A DNA stretch of 9,471 nt. Origin: Actinomycetes bacterium. Lineage in GTDB: Bacteria; Actinomycetota; Acidimicrobiia; Acidimicrobiales; Palsa-688. The notes below the pieces were generated by a model. The model saw only the letters and a program-made list of their open reading frames with translations. It was not told the origin of the DNA and did not search any database. Position numbers and translations under genes: made by a program. Where the stretch lies: NCBI GenBank assembly GCA_021816565.1, contig JAKAXN010000162.1, forward strand, positions 1 through 9,471, in the 5' to 3' direction. This document shows positions 1 to 7,319 of the stretch, piece after piece (the stretch's first letter is position 1; each line of letters begins with the position of its first letter).

Positions 1-1
1 A

Positions 2-277
2 GCGGCGCAGAACATCCTGGCCACGCAGTTCTCCGAGATCCCCACCAATGAAGCGGTGCGCACATCGCCCAGCGTCATCGCCAGCAACGCGGTGCTGGCC
101 GTGGTCCCCAAGACCAAGCTGGTTCCCCGCCCGGCCCAGACCCCGAACTATCCGGCCGTCAGCCAGGCGATCTACCAGAACGTGAGCGCCGTGCTGGCCG
201 GCAACAAGAGCCCGCAGGCGGCCCTCACCGCCGCCAACTCGGCCATCAACACCGCCGTATCGGGCGGAGGCCTCTAA
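2..277 (+). CDS. Extracellular sugar-binding protein of an ABC transporter (C-terminal part, 5' end outside window)
   Basis: The reading frame is open from base 2 to a TAA at 275-277, giving 91 C-terminal residues; the start and signal peptide lie upstream of the window. The tail is alanine- and asparagine-rich, with an amphipathic helix (AIYQNVSAVLAGNKSPQAAL) and a TAANSAINTAV end. This resembles the C-terminus of family 1 solute-binding proteins, where a last helix precedes a stretch such as ALKDAQAAVNA. Its place directly before two MalF/MalG-type permeases supports the role, because the binding protein is usually the first gene of such operons. It would be an exported or lipid-anchored protein delivering an oligosaccharide, here probably an alpha-glucoside, to the permeases. 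An internal GTG at 56 is not the start, since coding sequence continues upstream of it. The family call rests mainly on context; the fragment lacks a diagnostic motif. Confidence 0.8.
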   Translation, partial: AAQNILATQFSEIPTNEAVRTSPSVIASNAVLAVVPKTKLVPRPAQTPNYPAVSQAIYQNVSAVLAGNKSPQAALTAANSAINTAVSGGGL

Positions 278-285
278 CCGAACCA

Positions 286-324
286 TCCGGGGCGGGAGGC
301 CCGTCGGGGGCCTCCCGCCCCGGA
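286..324 (+). promoter_or_regulatory. Strong intercistronic hairpin between binding protein and permease genes
   Basis: Bases 286-302 and 308-324 form a perfect 17-bp inverted repeat (outer pair T-A, otherwise G/C-rich) with the 5-base loop GTCGG. It begins 9 bases after the binding-protein stop and ends 21 bases before the permease ATG. No T-run follows it. Similar hairpins sit between malE and malF in other bacteria. There they protect the upstream message from 3' exonuclease decay or partly terminate transcription, so the binding protein is made in excess over the membrane proteins. I infer the same role here; a partial terminator is the alternative. Confidence 0.75.
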
Positions 325-345
325 CCCACCAGAGAGGAGCGCCTC

Positions 346-1308
346 ATGGCTGTAGCCGAGCAGGCGGTCATCCCCCCGGACACGCCCAACGTGGCCGTCC
401 CCGGGGTGGGCCGCCCCGATGTCCACCGCAAGAAGCTGGCCCGCCTGGGCTGGATGTTCTCCGCGCCGGCGCTGACGCTGATCGGCGTGGTCACCATCTT
501 CCCGATCGTGTTCTCCGTGTTCATGAGCTTCGAGAACGTCAACGTCACCGGATCGGGGTTCCAGTTCAACGGTACGACCACCGCCAACTACAACCTGGTC
601 CTCAACAACGGCACCTGGCGCTACGCCCTCGGCTTCACGGTCCTCTACACCTTCGTCACCGTCCTGGTGGAACTGGTGTTGGGTACGGCCATCGCCCTGG
701 TGCTGGAGCGCCTGACCAGGGGCCGGGGCTGGATGATGGCGCTCCTGCTGATCCCCTGGTCGCTGATCACGGTCATCTCGGCGGAGCTCTGGCTGTACAT
801 GTTCGATCCGACCTACGGGATCATCGACCACATCCTGCACGCCCTGGGCTTCGGGAACCCGGTCATCCTCGGCAACAACACCTCGGCGGTCATCGCCCTG
901 ATGATCGCCGACGTCTGGAAGACGACCCCGTTCGTGGCCATCATCGTGCTGGCCGGCCTGGTCATGCTCTCCGACGACGTCTACGAGGCGGCCGAGGTGG
1001 ACGGGGCATCGGGGTGGACGACGTTCTGGCGGATCACCTTCCCGCTCCTGCGCCCCACCATCGCCCTCGCCGTCCTGTTCCGGGTGCTGCAGGCCTTCGG
1101 CCTGTTCGACCTGCCCTTCGTCCTGACCCAGGGCGGCCCGGGCCACACCACGACCTCGCTGGCCCTCCTCGGCTACCGGGCCATGTTCCAGGATCTCAAG
1201 TTCGGCCCCGGCGCGGCGGTGGCGACCAGCACGGCCCTGCTCGTCGTGCTCGGGTGCATGGCCTTCCTCAAGGTGTTCAAGGCCCAGGTAGGAACGGAGG
1301 GGAACTGA
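346..1308 (+). CDS. ABC sugar transporter permease, MalF/AglF type
   Basis: A 320-residue inner-membrane permease of the binding-protein-dependent sugar (CUT1) family. About six membrane spans are visible, the first near residues 37-62 (MFSAPALTLIGVVTIFPIVF) and the last near the C-terminus (GAAVATSTALLVVLGCMAFL). The cytoplasmic EAA loop that docks on the ATPase lies at residues 214-237: EAAEVDGA, then the typical FWRITFPLLRP. A soluble stretch of about 30 residues follows the first span, as in MalF-like proteins. The ATG at 346 follows a Shine-Dalgarno-like AGAGGAG at a normal distance. The gene ends 1 base before the next ATG. It should pair with the downstream MalG-type permease as a heterodimeric channel. 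The order matches AglF of the rhizobial alpha-glucoside operon. The family is certain; the alpha-glucoside specificity is inferred from the glucosidase downstream. Confidence 0.93.
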   Translation: MAVAEQAVIPPDTPNVAVPGVGRPDVHRKKLARLGWMFSAPALTLIGVVTIFPIVFSVFMSFENVNVTGSGFQFNGTTTANYNLVLNNGTWRYALGFTVLYTFVTVLVELVLGTAIALVLERLTRGRGWMMALLLIPWSLITVISAELWLYMFDPTYGIIDHILHALGFGNPVILGNNTSAVIALMIADVWKTTPFVAIIVLAGLVMLSDDVYEAAEVDGASGWTTFWRITFPLLRPTIALAVLFRVLQAFGLFDLPFVLTQGGPGHTTTSLALLGYRAMFQDLKFGPGAAVATSTALLVVLGCMAFLKVFKAQVGTEGN

Positions 1309-1309
1309 C

Positions 1310-2152
1310 ATGGCCAGGAGAAGGGTCCGTACCGGCTGGCGCCGCTACATCAACGGGCTGACCGTCGCCACCACCATCACCGTGCTGTTCGTGATCCTGC
1401 CCCTCGTGTGGATGATCACCAGCTCGTTCAAGGGGCCGCAGAGCATCGCCACCAGCAGGTGGCTGCCGGCACCCTGGACGACCACCAACTACCAGAACGC
1501 GTTCCAGCACTACACCTTCACCCGCTACATCCTCAACTCGGTGGTGGTGTCGGTGACGGCCACGGCCGTGGTACTGGTCCTCGGGGTGATGGCCGGCTAC
1601 GCCCTGGGTCGCCTGCCGATGCGCAACAAACTGCCCCTCATGGTGGCCCTCCTCATGATCTCGGTGTTCCCGGCCATAGCCGTGATAGCGCCGATGTACC
1701 TGCTCATGAAGGACCTGGGCTGGCTCAACAGCTACCAGGCCCTGATCCTGCCTTACGCCGCGTTCAACCTCCCCTTCGCCATCTGGATCCTGCGGAACTA
1801 CTTCCTCGGCATACCCAGGGAGATGGAGGAGACCGGCCGCATCGACGGGGCGTCGCCGCTGCGGACGGTGTGGTCGATCGTGCTCCCGCAGGCCAAGCCC
1901 GGCGTGTTCACCGCCGGCATCTTCACCTTCACGGCCTGCTGGACGGAGTTCCTGATGGCCCTGTCTTTCAACAGCGACAACAACTTCCGCACCATCCCGG
2001 TCGGCATCGCCCTCTTCGGCTCGCAGTTCACCGTCCCGTTCGGGACGATATTCGCCGGGAGCTGCGTGGCGGCCATCCCCATCGCAGTCCTGGTGCTCGT
2101 GTTCCGCAAGTCGGTGGTGTCGGGACTGACGTCGGGAGCCGTGAAGGGGTGA
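1310..2152 (+). CDS. ABC sugar transporter permease, MalG/AglG type
   Basis: A 280-residue inner-membrane permease, the second subunit of the channel. Six hydrophobic spans can be followed, from TITVLFVILPLVWMITSSF near the N-terminus to SCVAAIPIAVLVLVF near the end. The EAA loop lies at about residues 172-197 (MEETGRIDGAS ... IVLPQAKPG). The C-terminus VSGLTSGAVKG is a hallmark of MalG-like permeases, which usually end in a GLTAGAVKG-like sequence. The ATG at 1310 is one base after the upstream stop and has a good ribosome site, GGAGG at 1296-1300 inside the upstream gene. Its stop codon TGA at 2150-2152 overlaps the GTG start of the alpha-glucosidase gene. Length and order match MalG/AglG of known maltose and alpha-glucoside systems. 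Confidence 0.94.
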   Translation: MARRRVRTGWRRYINGLTVATTITVLFVILPLVWMITSSFKGPQSIATSRWLPAPWTTTNYQNAFQHYTFTRYILNSVVVSVTATAVVLVLGVMAGYALGRLPMRNKLPLMVALLMISVFPAIAVIAPMYLLMKDLGWLNSYQALILPYAAFNLPFAIWILRNYFLGIPREMEETGRIDGASPLRTVWSIVLPQAKPGVFTAGIFTFTACWTEFLMALSFNSDNNFRTIPVGIALFGSQFTVPFGTIFAGSCVAAIPIAVLVLVFRKSVVSGLTSGAVKG

Positions 2153-3771
2153 GCCGGGATCGCTGGTGGGAGGGCGGGACCGTCTACCAGGTCTACGTGC
2201 GCTCCTGGCAGGACAGCGACGGAGACGGCTACGGGGACCTGCGGGGGGTCATCCGGCGGCTCGACCACCTGTCCTGGCTGGGCGTCGACGCCCTGTGGCT
2301 CACCCCCACCATGCCGTCGCCCGATCAGGACTGGGGCTACGACGTGTCCGACTACTACGGGGTGCACCCTGAGCTCGGCACCGCCGACGACCTGGCCCGG
2401 CTGGTGTCCGACGCCCGCGCCAGAGGGATCCGGGTGCTCCTGGACCTGGTGCCCAACCACACCAGCGACGCCCATCCCTGGTTCGTCGAGGCCCGCTCCG
2501 GCCCGGGATCGCCCCGGAGGGACTGGTACGTGTGGGCCGACCCGGCGCCGGGTGGGTACCCGCCCAACAACTGGGTGGACGCGACCGGGGCGTCGGCGTG
2601 GACTCTCGACGAGGCCAGCGGGCAGTTCTACCTCCACAACTTCCTGCCCGGGCAGCCGGACCTCAACTGGTGGAACGACGGCGTGCGCCGGGAGTTCGAG
2701 GCCATACTCCGATACTGGTTCGATATGGGCCTGGCCGGCGTGCGCATCGACGTGGCCCACGGCCTGGTCCACGACCGGTTCCTGCGGGACAACCCTGCCG
2801 CCCCCGACGGCCCCGAGACCCGGTTCGGGCAGGCCCGCCTCTACAGCATGAACCAGCCCGAGGTGCACGACGTCTACCGTTCATGGCGGCGCCTGGCGGG
2901 CGAATACCACCCTGAGCGCCTGCTGCTCGGCGAGACGTGGGTGTTCGACCCGGATCGGCTGGCCCGCTTCTACGGCGACGACGACGAGTTGCAGCTCTGC
3001 TTCAACTTCATGCTCCTCTTCTCGGACTTCGAGGCCGGGGCCATGAGCCGGGTCGTCGCCGGGTCCATGTCGGCCCTCCCGGGCCGGGCCTGCCCGGCCT
3101 GGGCCGGATCCAACCACGACGTGTCCCGGATGGCGACCCGCTGGGCCGGTGGCGACAGCCGGCGGGCCAGGCTGGCCCTGGCCGTGCTGTGCACCCTCCC
3201 GGGCACCGTGACCCTCTACGCCGGGGACGAACTGGGGCTCAGCGACGTGGAGATCCCCCCGGCGGAGCAGCGGGATCCGATCACCTGGAACGCGTCCGAC
3301 GGCAGGTTCAACCGGGACCGGTCCCGCACACCGATGCCGTGGGACGAGGGACCGAACGGGGGCTTCTGCCCGGCCGGGGTCACGCCGTGGCTCCCCCTGG
3401 GGGACCGGTCAGGGCAGAGCGTGGCCACTCAGACGGCCGACGCCGACTCCACCCTCTGGCTCACCCGTCACCTCCTGCGCCTACGGCGCGAGTCGGTCAC
3501 GGCCGGCGACTACCAGCAGCTCCCGTCGGGACCCCGGGAATGGGTGTACCGCAGCGGCGGCCTGGTGGTGGCCGCCAACTTCTCCGGGCAACCCACCGAG
3601 GTGGACCTGCCCGCAGGGCCGACCAGGCTCTCCAGCAGGAGAGGGGGCACGGCCCACCTGGAGGGTGGCGGAGCCGGGACCGGCCGGGGGCCCACCGTCC
3701 TCGAGCCGTGGGAAGCGATGATCGTCCAGACGTCACCGGGGGCCGACTCCCGGGCATCGAAGGAGGCGTAG
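2149..3771 (+). CDS. Alpha-glucosidase, glycoside hydrolase family 13 (AglA-like)
   Basis: A 540-residue cytoplasmic GH13 alpha-glucosidase with no signal peptide, so it acts on sugar already imported. All conserved regions are intact: region I DLVPNH (D99, N103, H104), region II GVRIDVAHG (R199 and nucleophile D201), region III LLLGETW (acid/base E262) and region IV NHD (N322, H323, D324). DLNWWN (region V) and the alpha-glucosidase-type RSRTPMPWD are also present. The N-terminus RWWEGGTVYQVYVRSWQDSDGDGYGDL is typical of oligo-1,6-glucosidase, alpha-glucosidase and sucrose-cleaving members. The frame stays open upstream into the permease gene, but GH13 homology starts right after the GTG at 2149, which overlaps the permease TGA as GTGA. 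A GGAG at 2135-2138 gives a suitable ribosome site. It would release glucose from maltose, isomaltose, sucrose or trehalose-like substrates; the exact linkage cannot be read from sequence. Confidence 0.94.
   Translation: MSRDRWWEGGTVYQVYVRSWQDSDGDGYGDLRGVIRRLDHLSWLGVDALWLTPTMPSPDQDWGYDVSDYYGVHPELGTADDLARLVSDARARGIRVLLDLVPNHTSDAHPWFVEARSGPGSPRRDWYVWADPAPGGYPPNNWVDATGASAWTLDEASGQFYLHNFLPGQPDLNWWNDGVRREFEAILRYWFDMGLAGVRIDVAHGLVHDRFLRDNPAAPDGPETRFGQARLYSMNQPEVHDVYRSWRRLAGEYHPERLLLGETWVFDPDRLARFYGDDDELQLCFNFMLLFSDFEAGAMSRVVAGSMSALPGRACPAWAGSNHDVSRMATRWAGGDSRRARLALAVLCTLPGTVTLYAGDELGLSDVEIPPAEQRDPITWNASDGRFNRDRSRTPMPWDEGPNGGFCPAGVTPWLPLGDRSGQSVATQTADADSTLWLTRHLLRLRRESVTAGDYQQLPSGPREWVYRSGGLVVAANFSGQPTEVDLPAGPTRLSSRRGGTAHLEGGGAGTGRGPTVLEPWEAMIVQTSPGADSRASKEA
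3760..3766 (+). promoter_or_regulatory. Strong ribosome binding site that fixes the ATPase start
   Basis: AAGGAGG lies 7 bases before the GTG at 3774, inside the last codons of the alpha-glucosidase gene. It is a near-consensus Shine-Dalgarno sequence and the best one among the operon's internal junctions. It decides for GTG 3774 over the in-frame ATG at 3789, and suggests the ATPase can be translated independently of upstream coupling. Confidence 0.75.
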
Positions 3772-3773
3772 AA

Positions 3774-4928
3774 GTGGCAGCGGTGCAGATGGAGCAGGTT
3801 TCGAAGGTCTATCCGAATGGTTTCCAGGCGGTGACGCAGGTGGATCTGGGGGTGGCTGACGGGGAGTTCATGGTGCTGGTCGGCCCCTCGGGGTGCGGTA
3901 AGACGACCCTGTTGCGGATGGTCGCGGGTCTGGAGGACATCTCTGCGGGGAGGTTGCGTATCGGGGACCGGGTGGTCAACGACCTCAGCCCGAAAGAGCG
4001 CGATATCGCCATGGTGTTCCAGAACTACGCCCTGTACCCGCACATGACTGTGGGGGACAACATCGGCTTCGCGTTGAAGTTGCGCAAGCTGTCCAAGGAC
4101 GAGATCGACCGCAAGGTCAAAGAGGCGGCGCACATCCTGGGTCTGACCGAGTGGCTGGACCGCAAGCCTGGTCAGCTCTCGGGGGGCCAGCGTCAGCGGG
4201 TGGCGATGGGGCGGGCCATCGTCAGGGAGCCGTCGGTGTTCTTGATGGACGAGCCGCTGTCGAACCTCGACGCCAAGCTGCGGGTGCAGATGAGAGCGGA
4301 GGTCAGTCGGATCCAGCGGCGGTTGGGGGTGGCCACGGTCTATGTCACCCATGATCAGGTGGAGGCCATGACCATGGGCGACCGGGTGGCGGTCATGCGT
4401 GAGGGGGTGCTGCAGCAGTGCGCCGACCCCCAGACCCTCTACGATCATCCGATCAACATCTTCGTGGGCGCCTTCATCGGGTCGCCGGCCATGAACCTCT
4501 ACGAGGCCACCCTCGGTGACAGCGCCCGGTCCCTGCAGCTCGGATCCCAGCAGATCGACCTGCCCGACCAGGTGGGGTTGGCCCACCCGGGCCTGGCCGG
4601 GTTCGCCAACCGCCGGGTCGTGGTCGGGCTGCGCCCCGAGCACCTACCGGCCGAGGACGGCGCCGGGGGACCGGTGATCGAAGGCGACGTCGACCTGGTC
4701 GAGGCCCTCGGCAGCGAACTGCTCGTGCACTTCACCATCGACGCCAAGCGGGTCCTGGCCGAAGGCGCCGTCGACGAGGAGGAGAAGCAGCTGATCCAAG
4801 GAGGCGAAGGCGTGGCCCGGGTCGACCCCCGCTCGCGGATGAAGCCCGGGACCCGGGGCCGCTTCTCGGTGGACACGGAGCGGATGCAGTTCTTCGACCC
4901 CGACACCGGACGGGCCATCTGGGATTGA
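3774..4928 (+). CDS. ABC transporter ATP-binding protein, MalK/UgpC/MsmX type
   Basis: A 384-residue cytoplasmic ATPase that powers the sugar transporter. In order: Walker A GPSGCGKTT (residues 37-45), a Q-loop in MVFQNYALYPHM, the signature LSGGQ (135-139), Walker B LMDEP with D159 and catalytic E160, and the switch histidine H193 in YVTHDQ. A MalK-type C-terminal regulatory/TOBE region follows, with VGLRPEHL and an ending like FFDPDTGRAIWD. It is somewhat longer than many MalK proteins (around 360-370 residues), the extra length being in the C-terminal part. The GTG start is 2 bases after the glucosidase stop. The ATPase-domain half uses more T-ending codons and more TTG leucines than its neighbours, unlike the C-terminal half. 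ATPases of this group often serve several sugar importers, so its dedication to this operon is inferred from position. Confidence 0.95.
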   Translation: MAAVQMEQVSKVYPNGFQAVTQVDLGVADGEFMVLVGPSGCGKTTLLRMVAGLEDISAGRLRIGDRVVNDLSPKERDIAMVFQNYALYPHMTVGDNIGFALKLRKLSKDEIDRKVKEAAHILGLTEWLDRKPGQLSGGQRQRVAMGRAIVREPSVFLMDEPLSNLDAKLRVQMRAEVSRIQRRLGVATVYVTHDQVEAMTMGDRVAVMREGVLQQCADPQTLYDHPINIFVGAFIGSPAMNLYEATLGDSARSLQLGSQQIDLPDQVGLAHPGLAGFANRRVVVGLRPEHLPAEDGAGGPVIEGDVDLVEALGSELLVHFTIDAKRVLAEGAVDEEEKQLIQGGEGVARVDPRSRMKPGTRGRFSVDTERMQFFDPDTGRAIWD

Positions 4929-5845
4929 ATCCAGGGGACGGGCAGGTCGCCGCTATAGAGGCAGGGGGCACCAAGGTCGTCTGCGCCGTCGGGCGCGCCT
5001 GGGAGGACGTCCGCGATGGGGAGAAGCTGGTGGTGGCCACCACCACGCCGGACCGGACGGTCGCCTCGGTGGCCGCCTGGCTGCGGGAGCGCTGCCCGGA
5101 CGGACCGGCTGCGCTGGGCGTGGCCGCGTTCGGCCCGCTCGAGCTGACCACCGGGCGGGTGGGGCCGACCCCCAAGCCGGGGTGGGCCGGTTTCGACTGG
5201 CCGGCCGCTCTGCGGGGTCACTTCCCGGGCCGCGTCGTGGCGGTGGACACCGACACCAACGGGGCGGCCCTGGCGGAGTGGCGATGGGGCGCCGGGCAGG
5301 GCCGGGACGTGGTGGTGTACGTGACGGTGGGGACCGGGATCGGGGGGGGAGCGGTGATCGACGGGCGGGTACTGCACGGCCTGATACACCCCGAGATCGG
5401 ACACATGCGGATCCCCCCCGACGCCGAGGATGCCTTCGAGGGGATCTGCCCGTTCCACCGGGACTGCCTGGAGGGGCTGGCCGCGGGACCGGCCGTGGAG
5501 GCCCGCTGGGGCCGACCCGGCCGCCTCCTGCCCCCGGATCACCCGGCCTGGGCCCTCGAGAGCCGGTACCTGGCTGCAGCCGTGACCAACCTGGCCCTGG
5601 TCCTCTCTCCCAACGTGGTCGTGATGGGCGGAGGGGTCATGGCGGTGCCGGGGCTTCTCGCCGCGGTACGGGCCCGGGTACGGGACCTGGTGGGCGGTTA
5701 CGTGGACTCGGCGGCCCTCGGGGAGGGCATCGACCGCTACATCGTCGAGCCGGCCCTCGGGCCCGCCGCCGGGGTCCTGGGGGCGTTCGCCCTGGGCCGG
5801 GACGCCCTGACCGGAAGACGCCCGCCGACGGCGGGACCCGGCTAG
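4925..5845 (+). CDS. ROK-family sugar kinase, probable fructokinase
   Basis: A 306-residue ROK kinase, which phosphorylates a free hexose with ATP in the cytoplasm. The phosphate-binding motif is IEAGGTK (residues 11-17). The likely catalytic base is D110 in VDTDTNGAAL, and VTVGTGIGGG follows. Zinc ligands fit H160 (PEIGH), C175, H178 and C181 (CPFHRDC). EAGGTK, AFGPLEL, TPKPGW and CPFHRDCLEGLAAGPAVEARWG match the bacterial ROK fructokinase branch (Bacillus YdhR/GmuE) rather than glucokinases, which usually read DxGGTK and CxCGxxGC. The start is TTG at 4925, overlapping the upstream TGA; no ATG or GTG lies between it and the phosphate motif, and no strong ribosome site is visible, so translation is probably coupled. 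As last gene of an alpha-glucoside operon it fits phosphorylation of the fructose half of sucrose or an isomer. A broader hexokinase or mannokinase activity is possible. Confidence 0.9.
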   Translation: MNPGDGQVAAIEAGGTKVVCAVGRAWEDVRDGEKLVVATTTPDRTVASVAAWLRERCPDGPAALGVAAFGPLELTTGRVGPTPKPGWAGFDWPAALRGHFPGRVVAVDTDTNGAALAEWRWGAGQGRDVVVYVTVGTGIGGGAVIDGRVLHGLIHPEIGHMRIPPDAEDAFEGICPFHRDCLEGLAAGPAVEARWGRPGRLLPPDHPAWALESRYLAAAVTNLALVLSPNVVVMGGGVMAVPGLLAAVRARVRDLVGGYVDSAALGEGIDRYIVEPALGPAAGVLGAFALGRDALTGRRPPTAGPG

Positions 5846-5852
5846 CGCCGGG
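5837..5852. terminator. Small hairpin spanning two convergent stop codons
   Basis: CCCGGC (5837-5842) and GCCGGG (5847-5852) can pair around the loop TAGC, which contains the end of both convergent genes. It has six G/C pairs and no T-run. It may act as a weak bidirectional terminator where the kinase and the oxidoreductase meet with no spacer. In DNA this GC-rich a 6-bp palindrome can arise by chance. Confidence 0.25.
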
Positions 5853-7311
5853 CCGCGGCCTGGCCGGCCCGGCGGCCGAAGAAGGTCCCGTCGCCGAGCG
5901 AGGTTCCGCTGGCGTAGCCCCAGGAGGGGATGCCGGAGGTGGCCCTCCCGGCGGCGAACAGCCCCGGGATGGGAGCTCCGCCGGGACCGATCACCTCCCC
6001 ATCGGTCGAGGTGACCAGGCCGCCGAGGGTGAAGGTGGCGTACGGCGCCCCGGTCAGGTCGATGGCCCCGAAGGGGGACCGTAGCGGCCGCAGGTACTCG
6101 GCCCGCTTGTGGAACAGCGGGTCCTCGCCCTTCTCGGCATGCCGGTTGTACAACTCCACGGTGGCCTGCAGGGAGCCGGAAGGCAGGCCCATCTCCGCCT
6201 CGATCTCGCCGACGGTCTCGCCCACCCAGGTGGGACGGGCCCCCCAGCGGTCCCCCTCGGGCACGGACTCGAAGATGGTCTCGTCCAGGACCAGGTAGCA
6301 GCGGGCTCCCTGGTGGAACACCGCCATCTGGCCGATCCGCCCGCAGTAGGTGTCCTCGTTGATGAAGCGCTGGCCGACCTGGTTGACCAGTACCGAGGGG
6401 TACACCAGTGCCGGCGTCGACGGCAGGGCCGCCTCGGCGGCGTCCATGTGGGCGACGGCCGCGCCGAGGCCGAGACCCATCAGGATCGATGATCCGTCGT
6501 CACCGTCGGTGCCGAGAGCCATCTGACCGGCGATGGCCGGGGCGTGCAGGGCCACCATCTCCTTGTTGGCGGCGAACCCGCCGGTGGACAGGACGACCCC
6601 CCGCCTGGCCCTCACCGCGAAGTCGGACCCGAAGCTGCGGCCCGCCACCCCGACCACCGAGCCGTCGGGACCGACCACCAGCCGGGTGGCCCGGCTGTCG
6701 GGACGGACCTGGGCGCCGCGGGCCTCGGCGGTACCCGACAGGTGGCGCATCAGCTCCCACCCACCGGACTTCTCCAGTATGCGCTTGTTCTGGATCTGCG
6801 GGACATGCCCCCGGGGAGCGGGAGGGACCATCTCGTTGAACGGCCAGGCGTTCTCACCGCCGGTGTACACCAGTCCGTCGTCGGTGGGCGGCTCCCAGCA
6901 GGGCAGCGCGTAGAACGACGGCTTGAAGACCACGCCGCAGTCGACCAGCCAGTGGAAGTGGTCGACGCTGCGCTCGCAGTACAGCGAGATCTTCCCCTCG
7001 TTGGGCGACGCTCCGGTCGCAGCGATCAGGAAGTCGTACATGGCCTGGGGGGTGTCGTCGAAGCCGCACGCCTTCTGGACCGGGGTCCCGCCCCCCATGT
7101 AGATCTCCCCGCCGGCCATCGAGCTGGCCCCGCCGCCGGCCCCGGCCCGCTCCAGCACGATCACCGACGACCCACCCTCCAGGGCGCCGATCGCCGCGGA
7201 GGCCCCGGCGCACCCGTATCCCACCACCACGACATCGGCCTCGCCGTCCCAGCGGGCCACCTCGGACTCGGCGCACGGCGGGATCGGCGAAGTTGACTCC
7301 GACAGGCTCAT
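5842..7311 (-). CDS. FAD-dependent oxidoreductase, fumarate reductase / 3-ketosteroid dehydrogenase superfamily
   Basis: A 489-residue flavoprotein. The N-terminal FAD-binding fold is clear: VVVVGYGCAGASAA gives GxGxxG at G31, G33 and G36, and E54 in VIVLER is the ribose-binding acid. GASSMAGGEIYMGGG follows, and a second FAD motif closes the protein (LFAAGRATSGIPSWGYASGTSLGDG, then FFGRRAG). This layout is that of FAD_binding_2 proteins: fumarate reductase subunits, 3-ketosteroid delta-1-dehydrogenases and related 2-enoate or ring-desaturating enzymes. The Tyr/Gly arrangement in GYASG near the C-terminus recalls the ketosteroid dehydrogenase active site, but I cannot confirm substrate residues. 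The ATG at 7311 has no Shine-Dalgarno sequence and lies 8 nt after a TAnnnT box; the open frame continues to 7854, but that part lacks homology and overlaps the SDR gene. No transmembrane segment or export signal is evident. The redox partner and substrate are unknown. Confidence 0.88.
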   Translation of the reverse strand: MSLSESTSPIPPCAESEVARWDGEADVVVVGYGCAGASAAIGALEGGSSVIVLERAGAGGGASSMAGGEIYMGGGTPVQKACGFDDTPQAMYDFLIAATGASPNEGKISLYCERSVDHFHWLVDCGVVFKPSFYALPCWEPPTDDGLVYTGGENAWPFNEMVPPAPRGHVPQIQNKRILEKSGGWELMRHLSGTAEARGAQVRPDSRATRLVVGPDGSVVGVAGRSFGSDFAVRARRGVVLSTGGFAANKEMVALHAPAIAGQMALGTDGDDGSSILMGLGLGAAVAHMDAAEAALPSTPALVYPSVLVNQVGQRFINEDTYCGRIGQMAVFHQGARCYLVLDETIFESVPEGDRWGARPTWVGETVGEIEAEMGLPSGSLQATVELYNRHAEKGEDPLFHKRAEYLRPLRSPFGAIDLTGAPYATFTLGGLVTSTDGEVIGPGGAPIPGLFAAGRATSGIPSWGYASGTSLGDGTFFGRRAGQAAARR

Positions 7312-7319
7312 GGCCGAGA

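Noticed and set aside
274..1311. Long minus-strand open frame opposite the first permease.
   Set aside because: Its product is rich in Gly, Glu, Asp, His and Arg in the pattern expected from the antisense of GC-rich membrane-protein codons. The plus strand holds a clear EAA-motif permease.
1408..2148. The alpha-glucosidase frame stays open far upstream, suggesting a protein of nearly 790 residues.
   Set aside because: The upstream part is a low-complexity His/Pro/Arg/Gly-rich shadow of the permease gene in another frame. GH13 homology starts immediately after GTG 2149, which has a ribosome site.
2937..3773. The ATPase frame stays open upstream, suggesting an N-terminal fusion.
   Set aside because: The upstream translation is Arg/Gly/Pro-rich and lies over the GH13 gene with its intact catalytic motifs. 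GTG 3774 with AAGGAGG upstream is the clear start.
3510..4643. Long minus-strand open frame opposite the ATPase gene.
   Set aside because: It is antisense to intact Walker A, LSGGQ and Walker B motifs and its product is low-complexity, so it is a GC-content shadow.
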